Shown here in pieces: positions 1-10,658 of a DNA stretch of 64,000 bases. Location of the stretch: assembly GCA_028673005.1 (NCBI GenBank), contig CM054116.1, positions 23,413,840-23,477,839 of the forward strand, written 5' to 3'. Under the pieces are notes generated by a model. It worked only from the letters and a program-made list of their open reading frames with translations. It made no database searches and had not been told where the DNA came from. This DNA is from Tanypteryx hageni. Lineage: Eukaryota > Arthropoda > Insecta > Odonata > Petaluridae. Position 1 is the stretch's first letter. Every line of letters begins with the position of its first letter. A program made the translations under genes and the position numbers.

Positions 1-22
1 TAGTTTTCTGCGCACATTGATG

Positions 23-769
23 CAGGCGCGGATTTAGGGGGTGCGAGGACCCTAGGCGATAGTGGTGTACGAGGCCCCTAGGCGACGGTAGTTTGCGAGG
101 CCCCTAGATGATGGTAGTTTGCGGGGCCCACTACTCACGAATTCTGAAAACATGTGGTTAAGTTTAACGGAAGAATAAAGGCTATCAGGTTCTCGATAAT
201 TCATTTTCATATGTATTTACAATATGGCGTGGGCTTCTGAGTTCGATCGTAGCTCAAAAGTCTTCGAAAGGAACCCTCGGAAATAATTATTTTTTCAATG
301 ATAGCCCTCAGTTGAGACTGATCTTTGCATAATATGATTTAGTCGATCGTCTTCATCATTTAGGATAAAATATGACCTCTTCTTTGTGTTGGGAATGTTA
401 CGCAATCTATACATTTATTTACGCTCGCGCACTAAACTCCTGACTTTTATTTTTAACAATAACTCTTTCGCGGCTCTAAACGCGAGGCCTACAGGTCCTA
501 CGAGGTCCTAGGCCAGGGGTCGGCGACCGAAGTAAAAGAGCTATTTTTTTGTTTTTTGTTATCTCATTCCAAAATACTTGGAAGCCTCCGGGTAACAACC
601 TGTACGGCCTTTTTTTGGAGATTCAAGTGATTTCGATGAGCGTGTTTAATGACTGATAAAGGTTAGGCTAACTTCTAAATAGCAACAAGTTTGCTCTGAA
701 GGAGACGTCTGCGTCCCCTGCCCTAGGCGATCGCTTATATCCCTAAATCGCCTGGCCCTATATCCGCCT
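23..769. repeat. hAT-like non-autonomous element with three 26-bp tandem units
   Basis: The left end reads CAGGCGCGGATTTAGGG and the reverse complement of the right end reads AGGCGGATATAGGG, so the two edges are imperfect inverted repeats of the CAGGSGCGGAT type seen at hAT miniature elements. Just inside the left end are three tandem 26-bp units at 51-76, 77-102 and 103-128, each starting CCTAG and ending GGCC. A second hAT-like end, CAGGGGTCGGCGACC, occurs near 515 and may be a nested insertion. The target duplication is not convincing (ATGATG-like on both sides). No transposase reading frame remains. Assignment to hAT rests on the end motif only. Confidence 0.45.
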
Positions 770-799
770 CTTAAATGATGCAGCGCCAGGTTCGATGAT

Positions 800-1120
800 T
801 CATCTTTCGGAGCAGCCGTTTAGTGACTTTGCGGAAGGCGCTGCGAACAGCGTCCTTCGGTTGATGTGTTGTTTTGTATTTTGTTTGAAGACTTGCCCCT
901 TAATAAATCCCCAGAGAGCATTATCTCGCGCATAAATTCGCATTTGCAGCTCGAATCTTCCAGGGGTCAGGGTATTTATGGGACATCCATAATGATGTTT
1001 TTGATTACTATAAGTAATTGTTATGACCGCATAAACTAAATATAACAATAGTATAACTGCAAATATAACTAATGCACAACAGTAATTATAACAAATGTTA
1101 CATGTGCGTTTCATTTTCAT
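800..1120 (-). CDS. Possible exon of a type II membrane protein (hypothetical, 106 aa)
   Basis: An open frame of 106 codons begins with a short basic, cysteine-containing segment and then one strongly hydrophobic stretch at about residues 15-36 (CALVIFAVILLLYLVYAV), followed by a polar tail. That is the look of a signal anchor or a single-pass membrane segment. I do not recognise the family. The downstream half could be intronic if the exon is spliced; a GC-type donor-like GGCAAGT lies near the end of the plausible part. There is no neighbouring exon I can link to it, and the flanks are AT-rich non-coding sequence. It could equally be a chance ORF, since one hydrophobic run is easily made by AT-rich DNA. 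Confidence 0.2.
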   Translation of the reverse strand: MKMKRTCNICYNYCCALVIFAVILLLYLVYAVITITYSNQKHHYGCPINTLTPGRFELQMRIYARDNALWGFIKGQVFKQNTKQHINRRTLFAAPSAKSLNGCSER

Positions 1121-2177
1121 ATCAAAATGATTTCAATCTAAAGGAAGTATAGGATGATTTTTGCTTCTAGAGAGTCGAGAGAAAAGTTATTTTGCAATTA
1201 GAAGTAATTAAAAACTACTCTCTGGGAAAATGGAAAATTTTTAATGAAAATATCGTGGTTGTGTATTAAAATCAAACAATAAATTTAAAAATTATGTTTG
1301 TTTCAAATTATAGTTTAGTTTTACTTTTTCGGGTAAAAGAAAGATCTTTTGATAAATACTATTTTTAATAGAGAAGAGAATAAATTACCAGCATCTTGTG
1401 ATTAATAGTTACAAAATAGTGAAGATAATGACACAATGTTGTGTGTCATATTGGGAACGATATTTTTCCGGCATTAAAAACTTCAGACTGTGCAACATGT
1501 TATTTTCAACTTGCGACATTTCAGATAGCCTTCGTCGATATAGTAGAAGCGTCCCCTCCTGTCTTACTTAATTCGTCCCTGAAGAAAAACACTGTTTACT
1601 ATTAGAGTGCGTTCCCACTTTTCTCGTTTTGTCGTGTTTCGAAAAAGTGTGGAAGAATGAATATTTTGCGATTTAAATGGAAATGTTCAGTTTTTATTTT
1701 CTAGAAAAGTGGTAGCCATGATTGGGTGCTTTGACCTCAGTATTTTATGTTCGTGTTTTGCTTTAATATAAAACATAAATAGCAAGTTGCACTGGTACCC
1801 GTCCAGTGGTACAGGCTCTCTTGTATGCTTACCGACGCAAAATCACGGACATACGGTCACACTAATTAACGTTTTCTTATAAGAAGAAATGCATCTAAAA
1901 AGCACAGATTGGACTTGGGTACTGATTTTCTAGATTTAAATACTGGATTTTCTTCCCTATTATCTGCATATGATATTTTTCTAGGTTTTTATGAATATTT
2001 TAATGTTCCTCACAACTGTTTCATCATCTTACGTTTACAATACAGTTGATATAGGGCTCTAAAAGTGTCTTCCGGATTTACGAATTATATGAAGAATTTT
2101 CTTCTAAGGCACCTTTCCCCAGCTGATGAGCCATTAGGAGAGGGGGCTAAAAAGGTTATTTTCTTTTTGTTTATTTT
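1121..2177. other. No gene recognised (AT-rich intergenic)
   Basis: AT-rich sequence without a recognisable reading frame, RNA gene or repeat boundary. Confidence 0.6.
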
Positions 2178-2781
2178 TACTTTCTCCATATAGTATAGGG
2201 GAAAGTATTGTATTCATGAAAAAAATCGACTTCGAGATTTCAACGGAAATACACGTTTTGAGGTCCTCTGAACACGTTTTGACCATTTTCTCGATGATGT
2301 CTGTGTGTGTGAGATAGCTTTTATGTGGGTGCTCTAACTCCAAAACTATTAATCTGGTCATCGCGAAATTTTATATTTAACATTTTTATAAAAGTCACAA
2401 GAACTGATTAGTTTTTGGTAAAAATCGGTCAACCGAAAGTGGGTGTTTACTATTGTCACTTATCCGTTGTTTTGTGATATTTGCTTTAATATTTGATAAA
2501 TATAAAAATGTACTGGAATAGAAGTTGTAGAAAATCTAATCTTCTACAACCTTTGCTTGAAAATTTTTCCCATATAATGCATTGTTTAAGAGATATCTTA
2601 TATTTTTAGCTGCCACCTACCGACGACTATTGTTAATAATTGATGCCTAGTTACGTCTTAGTAACGCTCCTTTTTCATTTCTTAATTGTCAACCGGAAGT
2701 AAATATTGACAACGATCCCAGAGATAACAACATGTAATTTGCCATATAAATATGGAGAAAGTCATGTGTTGCCCACATCAG
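2178..2781 (+). repeat. Interspersed repeat family A, copy 1 (near full length)
   Basis: Starts TACTTTCTCCATAT and ends TATGGAGAAAGTCATG followed by CCACATCAG, so the two ends are inverted (ACTTTCTCCATA against TATGGAGAAAGT). The left end also forms a local hairpin with GTATAGGGGAAAGTA. The interior holds the family signature: ATTTCAACGGAAATACACG, a short GT run, and AAAATCGGTCAACCG. The other copies lie at 15310, 27862, 28161 and (fragment) 63472. It has no coding capacity, which suggests a non-autonomous DNA element; the superfamily is not determined. Confidence 0.75.
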
Positions 2782-3144
2782 TTTATTTTTTTTGTAAATA
2801 TAGCCTCGAAAAAGGAAAATATGTAGCTGTTATTCAGAGGTAGAACTTTCATCTATCGCAGGTAATAGGAAATTTTAACGAAATATTTATATAAGTTTTT
2901 TAAATAAAATTTACGCGGATAAACATTTGAAAGGCGCGATAACTTTAAATACTAGAAATAAACAATTTATAATGCTTGCATTAGTTTTATCGTGCAATCT
3001 TCTTCATATTTTTCGTGTATACGTACTGTTCCGTTTTACCAGCGGTTGGCGTAAGTTTTAAAAACATTTTATTTTATATCATTCTATCACGTCTTAACGG
3101 TCGTTATTATTATAATGGTATAGCTGGTAGTGAACGCATCATCG

Positions 3145-3366
3145 TTAGCACTCTTTTCTAAAAAAATCGCTTATGTATACGGTTTGTCTGTCCATCCTTC
3201 TGTCTGTCCGTGCGGGCAACATCTCTTGAATCTTGCAACCTGGAGAGCCCAAAACTTCAGGATAGGGCGATCTGTGTGATTTGGTGGATCTAGGATAAGC
3301 TGCTAGGAGGTAATAGGTGTCTTTTTTCGATCTCTTTGTTTCATTTCTATCACCCGTAAAAAACAT
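3145..3366 (-). repeat. Interspersed repeat family C, copy 1
   Basis: Read on the minus strand this ends in a segment of repeated GACAGAC-like motifs followed by TACATAAGCGATTTTTTTAG. The same order (CCTAGATCCACcAAAT, GACGGACTGACAAACCG, AAGCGATTT) is found on the plus strand at 12575-12740 and 55845-56060. An open frame covers it, but its presence in several degenerate copies argues that it is a repeat and not a gene. Confidence 0.6.
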
Positions 3367-3704
3367 GATATTGGTGCAGGGTATTATAAATTTGCATTTT
3401 TAAATTAGTTAACATTAAGATAGGAGCTCGGCGCATGAATAATATTACAGTTGAAAGAATGAGATATTAATTTTTCTTTGAAAGACTGAGGTTTATATTT
3501 TTTGAAAATAGAATTCAAATCCGTGTCCAATGAAACCGAGCAATTGCTTTTAATCCAAAAAAGAGTGAACATTTTCCGGTTTTTAAAAATAGGAAATATC
3601 AACTGCCATGGCAAACGATTCCACTGTTTTCAAATGGGAAACATATTTATTATTTCTTGGCATTGATTAGAGGAAATTTATTGATGTTATGTTACGAGGC
3701 CTTC

Positions 3705-3785
3705 GATCTCAACCAAAGATATAATCTAATGATGACGTCATAATCCGAAAACAAGGAAAAAAGCGTCTTATGTAATTTGCTATCG
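3705..3785 (-). repeat. Short interspersed repeat shared with 11548-11615
   Basis: The reverse complement contains GCAAATTACATAAGACGC then GGATTATGACGTCATCAT, which recurs on the plus strand at 11548-11615 (GCAAATTACATTAGGCGC, GGATTATGACGTCATCAT) and in part near 55750. The palindromic TGACGTCA core resembles a CRE site, but its occurrence inside a repeat makes regulation a weak inference. Confidence 0.5.
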
Positions 3786-4685
3786 ATTCTTCCTTCACTT
3801 GTTAACCTAGTTAACAACCATACGTTGTTAATAAAATTAACGAATGTATGCAAAAGTCTCTTTTCCACGACGGAAAAACAAATAAATAGACGAAAATATG
3901 AAATTAGCAATACAAATTTTGGTGCCAACTAAAGTATCTGATCGTGAGGTTAAAAAGGTTCTATTCCATAGCGTGTACGTGAACGAAAAATGCTTAAAGT
4001 GATACAATCTCTTCTTCAGCTAAAAATGTCAAATGTCAAATCAAGAATTGCAATATACAGAATGGGAATGAAGTTTGGGCAAGTGCGAGCGAATTATATC
4101 GCAATAACCTATATCTTTAACTTAATCACAATTCTAGTCTAGTCTAGTCAAATTAAAAAAACCCTGTCAATCACGGATGTTTAAAGTCAAGAACGTCTTA
4201 AAAACATGAACACTAGCACAGAATCGATAACCCCTTAGCGTCATGCAGATCACTGTACATGTTATTAAATCAATTTTTTTAATCCACGTAATTTGCTCTT
4301 TGTGAATTTACGAGGAAAATATGTATTTTTTAATCCACCGTCCTTTGACAACTTTCGTATCTCCGCAGTACCAAAAGAAAGTTTCGCAAAAATCAGTCCA
4401 AATAAATTTAGGCTCATAATTACTTCAAAAACTCTGTTAGAGCTTTTTTACTTCCTTAGTTCAACGGAAAGTCAGATAACGAATTTATTGTTGGGATTTG
4501 GCTAAAGAACGCTGGCTACATTTACAGTACATAATGTGTTGACATGGTCTACGGCTAAGCACATTGTTATCTTGCGCTGTTAGTCTTCATACTTTAAAGA
4601 GCCAAAATTTCAACAGGGAATCTGGCCAGTTAGTATTATTTTAACTGTTGATGGCGTAATTTTGTGGAATAATCCCATAATATTA
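3786..4685. other. No gene recognised
   Basis: AT-rich; only short chance reading frames and a small TAGTC triplication near 4135. Confidence 0.55.
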
Positions 4686-4762
4686 AATAAAACAATGTAA
4701 TTTCCACCATTTTTCATTATATTTTAATACTGAAAAATAGTGGAAAATTACGTTGTTTTATT
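4686..4762. repeat. Imperfect palindrome (31-bp arms, 14-nt loop)
   Basis: The left arm at 4686-4716 and the right arm at 4731-4762 are reverse complements except for two mismatches and one extra T. Both arms carry AATAAAACAAyGTAATTT. The loop is AT-rich. This fits a small foldback element or MITE remnant. Confidence 0.7.
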
Positions 4763-5262
4763 CTAATTAGTATAATCATAGGAATATAATTTTTGGTAAT
4801 TTACTCGATTTTGAACAAACTTAACAAATTTTTTAAATCTTTCGTTTCCCGCACGACGTTCGTGCTCGTAATGTTGTTGTCGGACTGCAGAGATCGTTAG
4901 AACTCCGCAGCGGACTCCATCGTCGGATTAAGATCAAAAGAGGTCCATCGAACAGCAACCATAAAAACGATCAGTTTTCAGCTTTCATTCCTGTATAATT
5001 TAGCATAAATGGCGATCCAGTGGCAGTAGGGGAAGGCGTAATTTAACGTGCTCGCCCTAATCGCATTCCCTCCCTCATCCTCTCTCTGGTTCTAGCTTCA
5101 CCCTTCGGAATGACGCATTCGCAAAGGCCGCCCCTCGCGCTCTGGACGCATTTGTCTCAACCGAGGGCTATAAATTGTTTTAAAGATATCTTGACGCCAA
5201 AATAAATCTACTTTCACGCTGCTGCTTATAAAAAGGCTCGCTTCGCTACTCTTCATGCACTC

Positions 5263-5613
5263 CAGGGGAGCCGGTGGTGCAGTGGTTAGAGTGTTGGCTC
5301 CGCCAGCTCAAGCGACACCCGGTTCGAATCCTGTAGGATTTTTTCCGAGGACGCTCGGCCCCCTATTTGTGCATGTTACAAGGAGACGAGGACGAGCCAA
5401 AGAGAAATGAGGAGCGCGCTCAAATCAACAGTCCGTCCTTTGGAAGGGACGTTAAGCCGTGGGCCCCCTTGGTGCTCTTCGTTAAGAGCAGGCTAAAAAC
5501 CGGCACCAGGTTTTTCTCCTCCCTTCCTATCCGGCTATTCATTGCACTACCTCTTAGATACCCATTGCGCGTAGAAAGGTGAATCAGCTGGGAACATACG
5601 ATTAAGAAAACGA
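5263..5613 (+). mobile_element. tRNA-derived SINE with 11-bp target-site duplication
   Basis: The head has both internal RNA polymerase III promoter boxes at tRNA spacing: A box TGGTGCAGTGG at 5275-5285 and B box GGTTCGAATCC at 5321-5331. The body contains GGAAGGGACGTTAAGCCGTG and a 3' part (GGCTATTCATTGCACTACCT) that recurs alone at 49629-49692. The tail is A-rich (TTAAGAAAACGA). It is flanked by an identical 11-bp direct repeat, TTCATGCACTC, at 5252-5262 and 5614-5624, as expected of LINE-mediated insertion. The perfect duplication suggests a fairly recent event. An overlapping open frame from 5367 is a by-product of the SINE. Confidence 0.88.
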
Positions 5614-5624
5614 TTCATGCACTC

Positions 5625-6240
5625 GGCGGAAACGAAGCGACATGTCTCTGTAATACTTGCATTCGACGAATTCTTTTCGCTCGCTCTGGATCCAGTCGGC
5701 GTTTGGGTAAATGCGTCGCTTCCCATCCTCATCGGCTGCCGTTCATGTTCCGCGAGATTCCGCAGTTGCGTGGCGGGCCGAGCGCTTGTAAAAATTTGGC
5801 GGATATTCGGGAAGGGGCGATAACCTTGGGAGAAGACGCCTTTAACCCTCCTCCGCCTCCTCCTTCAGTTACGTCAAAAGGCACGGTCGGTTCCAATTCG
5901 AGCGATCTCTCCCTTCCCACGGCCACTTACGCCCTCTTCCCCTCACGCCAGATCCCCCGATCAGTCCACTATTAGTAAACGAAATACGTAAAACGCAAAC
6001 ACTTTGGTGAGGCGACTGCAGAAAGGCGCCAATATGAACCTCGCGAGCGTGACTGCGGCGGCAGAGAATCCCTCGTTAGCACCCGTCGAGGGCGCGAGAC
6101 GAGAACATTGCCCGCCGAAGAGTTCATTACTTCGCGGTGGGAACGGTGTTAGGGACGGAGGGCCGCCTTTGGAGGCGGATGTGATCACGCGGAGGGAGCA
6201 AAGGCTCCGCGAGATGGCGGCGGGCAAGTTTATGTAATTT
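5625..6240. promoter_or_regulatory. CpG-rich low-repeat segment, possible regulatory region
   Basis: This stretch is clearly richer in G+C and in CpG dinucleotides than its AT-rich surroundings, and overlapping open frames exist on both strands simply because stop codons are rare. No frame shows a recognisable domain. A GAGATGGCGGCGGG sequence near 6210 resembles a YY1/Pho-type site. It may be a promoter or enhancer, or a first exon; nothing here decides between these. Confidence 0.3.
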
Positions 6241-7109
6241 CAGGCGTCGAAGAAAAATCGGGCTCTCGATGATCTTCGAGATGAGTGGGTTATGTTGCGA
6301 GAGTATTTATATGGCCCACGAGGTTTTGATGAAAAAGGGATCTTTTTTATAATAGTAATTTTGTATATTTTAATAAAGAAGTTATAAAATCTTTCTGGTG
6401 ACCTTTTGACGGAAAGAAATAGGGCAGGGATTTGTATTGGTCGTAAACATTCGTTTGATTGGTAGGTCAAATATAATTTTAATTTTCGGGCAATGAAAAC
6501 TAAAGTAACCAATAAAACCACAAGTACAGGAACACGTTAAAGGCTTCCTTATGCATCATAAATAACAAAGATAGAGATTTACGTTTTTCAAAATAATGAT
6601 TAAATCACTTGTTGAATCATGTGACATTATTAATTTTGCGCCTTATAAATATATACAAGAGCGGCAAGGGCATTTTTCTAGTTTGCCATCTTACTCTTAA
6701 TTATATTAGCATAAAGTTATATAAATATGTTATCCATATTTTACGTTTTTTTAAATTTCTGTATGATATTTCAGCCAACGGGGAATTTAAGATAATCATA
6801 GTTTCAAACAACAAGAAAAAATACCGTAGTTGAGGTTTTTAGTTTTTTCACCTCCTTTGATTCTGACATGGATCCTGAATCGTAACTATAGAAATATTCA
6901 CCTATACCAGAAATGGGTTCAGTCAGTACGAGGTCATAGTAACTTCTCGCCAACTTCCTTGCACTTTCTCCGTTCAGTCTATTTCTGTTCTTTTTAGCGC
7001 GTTTCATTTTATTGTATAAACGCGCTTGTGTTTTCTCTCTGTGTGTCCGTCTGTGCAATCAATTAAATTAAAATAGCAAATAAATGGCAAGAGATATAAG
7101 ACTTGAATC
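6241..7109. other. No gene recognised
   Basis: AT-rich sequence with no recognisable gene; frames here show no domain or compositional sign of coding. Confidence 0.5.
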
Positions 7110-8140
7110 TACAGTGTGTATGTGATCTATGATGCTATTTATTAATATGTCAAAGAAATGTTTTGGAGAAATCGGTTGGCGGTAAGGGGCACCTTAAAAA
7201 AATTTAAATTAAGATTCTGAGCAGATGGTTATAGATAGAAAGTTAAAAATTTGGTTCTGCTTTATCCGAGCGAAGCTCAAGACAGCGACAGTGGCGCTGT
7301 CGATGGCGAGAAAGCGACGAGAAATGGTACTACTGCGGCATACGAACGTATTACAGACATTTGAAGATAAGGAAATATGGCGCTTTGTTTTAAGGGATTC
7401 CCTGTCCTTCTCGTCCTCCCCCCCTCCCGGGTTGCGTCAGTTAATTTTGAGTTGGTCTCCTTTCCACCTTCACTTTGCCCTTCCCCCCTCCGGTTGAGTT
7501 GCGTTCATCTTCAGTGATATTACTCGTCGTCGTTCGTTTTCTAACTATTTTTCATTACTTCTACTTCAAATGTCTCCTGTAAAGTACCACGAATTCTCAG
7601 TCGGAGAAGAAGCAAGCCTGAAGTTTCTGCAGGAACGCGGAGTGGTCGCAAGTGAACGCAAGTGCGCCAGAGGCCACCCAATGCATGCCCGCTTCGGCAA
7701 TGGATTCTGATGGGTTTGCAGAATGCCGCAAGAGATTGAGAATGCGCGTGGGAAACTGGTTCGAAGGATCGCCATTTACGGCACCACTGTCGCCGTATTG
7801 AAATGCGTACCGTAGTAGTGCCATTTCTCGTCGCTTTATCGCCATCGAAAGTGCCACTGTCGCTGCCTGGAGCTTCGTCCAGTTAATGCAGAAGAACAAA
7901 AATTTTTCACTTATGTGTCGTCTTTGATGCTATCTAAAGCACTGCAGAAGAAATTAAAAAAATAATCGGTGGGCGGCAGGGGGTGCCTTCAAAGTTTTCA
8001 AATTAAGATTCTGAGCAGATGGTGATATATGTAAAGTAAAAAAAATCACTTTTGTGTGACCTTTAATGCCATCTATGACAACGGAGAAAAACCTTTTTGA
8101 AAAATCGGTGCCTTCATAATTTTCAAATTTAGACCTTTAC
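7110..8140. repeat. ~135-bp tandem repeat interrupted by a long-inverted-repeat element
   Basis: Three degenerate direct units, recognised by GATTCTGAGCAGATGGT (7213 and 8005) and ATCGGTkGGCGG, cover 7110-7245, 7910-8045 and 8045-8140. Between units 1 and 2 lies an insertion whose ends (about 7245-7345 and 7800-7905) are inverted repeats of roughly 80-100 bp. Both arms carry GCGACAGTGGC and AAGCGACGAGAAATGG in opposite orientation. The interior is C-rich and non-coding. This fits a foldback-type DNA element inserted in a tandem array. Confidence 0.7.
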
Positions 8141-9698
8141 AGCAAGTTTTCTTTCCGTCTGTGGGTAATCAACTTTTTGTTTTAAGAGATATTAGGTCAA
8201 TTCTTATTGAAGTGAATAGCTTCTATCAATATCCCACCGATTTGGTTTTCCATGTACATCATAGATTTTCCACTAGATGTCCTAAAATTCGGAAAATTAA
8301 AATTAAAATTTTTGAACTACTGAAGCTAGAGGAGTGAGGGTTTCACCGATGGGTAATTTCTAACGAGGATCTATCTTAAATGGAGCAGATTCTCCCCTCC
8401 TCGTAGGAGGAGGCAAATCAGAATCCTGAATAATTCTAAGAATATATGTATCCACCTCCTACTTTAGCAAGGGTGTTTTACTTGCTTGGAGAGCGTCTGG
8501 AGGCCCCTTTTTAGTGATGCAGCATGCTCACATCATAAGTCAATGGTCATTAGATTATAAACTTAACATATGTAAGAGTATGAATATACATTTTAATTAA
8601 TTATTGAATAATTACTTTGTCATATTTGTATTACTAAGTGTATAAAGAATTTTAAGTTCACAATTCGAAATAAATCGCGCTTTTTCATGTTGCGTCAGCA
8701 AATTAAGCTCCCATTTTTTCTGTCTCGTTTCGATGTCGCTCCATCTAAGCTTACTCGAGAAAATATTTTTAATGGAGGAACGATTAAAGGGAGAGTTGCG
8801 ACTGACATTGACGTGTCCGAAAGAGATTTATGGAAGCATGCAACCAAAAACAATGACAACTTTATCATATTTTTATTTGTTCACAAAGAAGAAAACTATT
8901 TCATTTTCATTGCTCGAGTATTTCTTGCACGGAAGTAACTACGGTTCAGATCAAATCGGAGTGAGGAATATTTTGGTTTAACCGGTTGATAATGTTGGCA
9001 AGAAGCATGCCGATATTTCTTTTCTAATTTTTGGCTGGTGAAAATGTCGGCCAGTCGATCAGCTATGCAACGTAAGCTTTCAATTGTCTTAGGTTGGATG
9101 ACGAAAATGAAATCTGTATATGCGATTTAGGGAGCCGATTTTTCTCTTGTGATTCGTGAGGACAGGGCCGGCGTGATATCTTTGGGGCCCTTATGCTAGT
9201 ACGATTTTGAGGTACCATGGCCGTCACGTGATCTGGGCCTGTGAGACGGTGGCGACAGGCTGCTCGACACTCTCTGTTCCGTATGAATTTGTTGATTATG
9301 TTTATTTTTGTGAGATGGAATTTTCTTTAAATGTCTCAGGCGGTGAAAATTTTCCCTACGGTCCTTGTTACAACTTTTAATATTATGTGACTTGTAAAAT
9401 GTTAAATTACTTAGTGTCATTGCCCGTCAAAATAATGAAGGTATTTTAATCATGTCTATTTGCAGTGGTACGTCTTTGGTAAAACCTACCATTAACAGAA
9501 AACAAAAAATTGGCCCAAAATATGGAGCTAAAAGAACGCTATTGTTCTTATGAAATGTATTTTACAAATGAAACCACTAACGTGATAAATAATTGCTAGC
9601 TAGACGCTGAATTCATGAAGAAGTAGCAGAATACTATTGATGCTTCGTCGATGAAAGGCTTAGCAAAGCTAAGTTCAAGGAAATTTTAACCATCTGCT
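8141..9698. other. No gene recognised
   Basis: Mostly AT-rich. Around 9175 there is a GGGCC-rich patch resembling the end of a hAT-like repeat, but no second end could be paired. Reading frames at 8687-8981 overlap each other and show no domain. Confidence 0.5.
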
Positions 9699-9790
9699 AT
9701 TCAAAACGTCTCAGAACGTCCGAATCTGAATCTTCCTCTGCCGCTCAAAACGTTTCAGAACGTCCGAAGCTCGACGCTTCCAGTTTTTCC
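9699..9790 (+). repeat. Two-unit tandem duplication (~44-46 bp)
   Basis: TCAAAACGTCTCAGAACG near 9702 and TCAAAACGTTTCAGAACG near 9747 begin two similar units (each followed by GTCCGAA). Confidence 0.6.
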
Positions 9791-9985
9791 CCGTGACACA
9801 TCACTTCAAAGCTCAGTCGTTGGAAAATGTAAAAATTGACGTCACATAATTGCTACCTCTCTTAACAGCAGAGAATTTAGTTTGTAGCCATCAGATACTG
9901 ATTTCATATTCACATCTGGCCCCATTTATCTGTATCAATATGTATAAATATGCTGTCCCAGTTATCGACGACAATGAGTTATAGT

Positions 9986-10650
9986 TAGGGTTGCCAGATT
10001 TTTTAAATCACAAATCGGGACATTTATCTTAAATCAAGCATTTTTGAAATATTAAGTCGGGACAGTTCTGTGATATCAAATTCAAGGCATAATTATATAA
10101 AAAAACTAAATGAAAAAGGATTGATTTATTCATAAATATCTTTACAAACATTAAAGCTCAAACACACATTAAAGAAATGATTTTGAAGTTAAATTGATTA
10201 TAAATATTTTAGTCTTGATTAACATCCTCTACTTTTTCTTAGCAGCTTCTGTATCTAGATATAGTCGAAATTCCCTACAACTCCTTTGTAAGTTTTACTT
10301 AATCATATGTAAGTTCAGCTTCTAAATTGGATAGAAATAGTTTGTTTTGTCTTTTCTCCACGCAACAGCCACCAAACTAAATATTCTTTCACTCACTGCA
10401 TTCTTATGTGGTAATGATAAAACAAAACTGACGACTTTTAACAATTGATTAGCATCTATATTTAATTTTAAAAATTCAAATCATTTCTCTGCGTTTGTTT
10501 TTTATTTAAACATGATTATATTATATATTCCGACTACAATTTTGAGTGTTGAACAATTCTGTTTAAAAAGCGGGACATTCGAAAGATAAGTCAGGACGCG
10601 GGAAACACGTTAACAAGTCGGGACAATCCCGCGAAAATCTGGCAATCCTA
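9986..10650 (-). mobile_element. hAT deletion derivative with 8-bp TSD and transposase remnant
   Basis: The left end is TAGGGTTGCCAGATTTT and the right end, reverse-complemented, is TAGGATTGCCAGATTTTC. The flanks are GTTATAGT (9978-9985) and GTTATAGA (10651-10658), an 8-bp target duplication with one change, which is diagnostic of hAT. CGGGACA motifs cluster just inside both ends. On the minus strand around 10330-10405 a degenerate frame reads NAVSERIFSLVA then WRKDK, matching the C-terminal dimerisation region of hAT transposases (NA..ER.FS). It has in-frame stops and lacks the rest of the protein, so it could move only with help from a complete relative. Confidence 0.87.
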
Positions 10651-10658
10651 GTTATAGA

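Noticed and set aside
515..560. Separate hAT MITE starting CAGGGGTCGGCGACC
   Set aside because: Only one end is visible; no partner or target duplication found.
5263..5335. A functional tRNA gene
   Set aside because: A and B boxes are present but the acceptor stem does not close and a SINE body with target duplication follows.
5960..6237. Overlapping frames in the CpG-rich block as a gene
   Set aside because: Frames on both strands are open because of high G+C; none has a domain or consistent coding signal.
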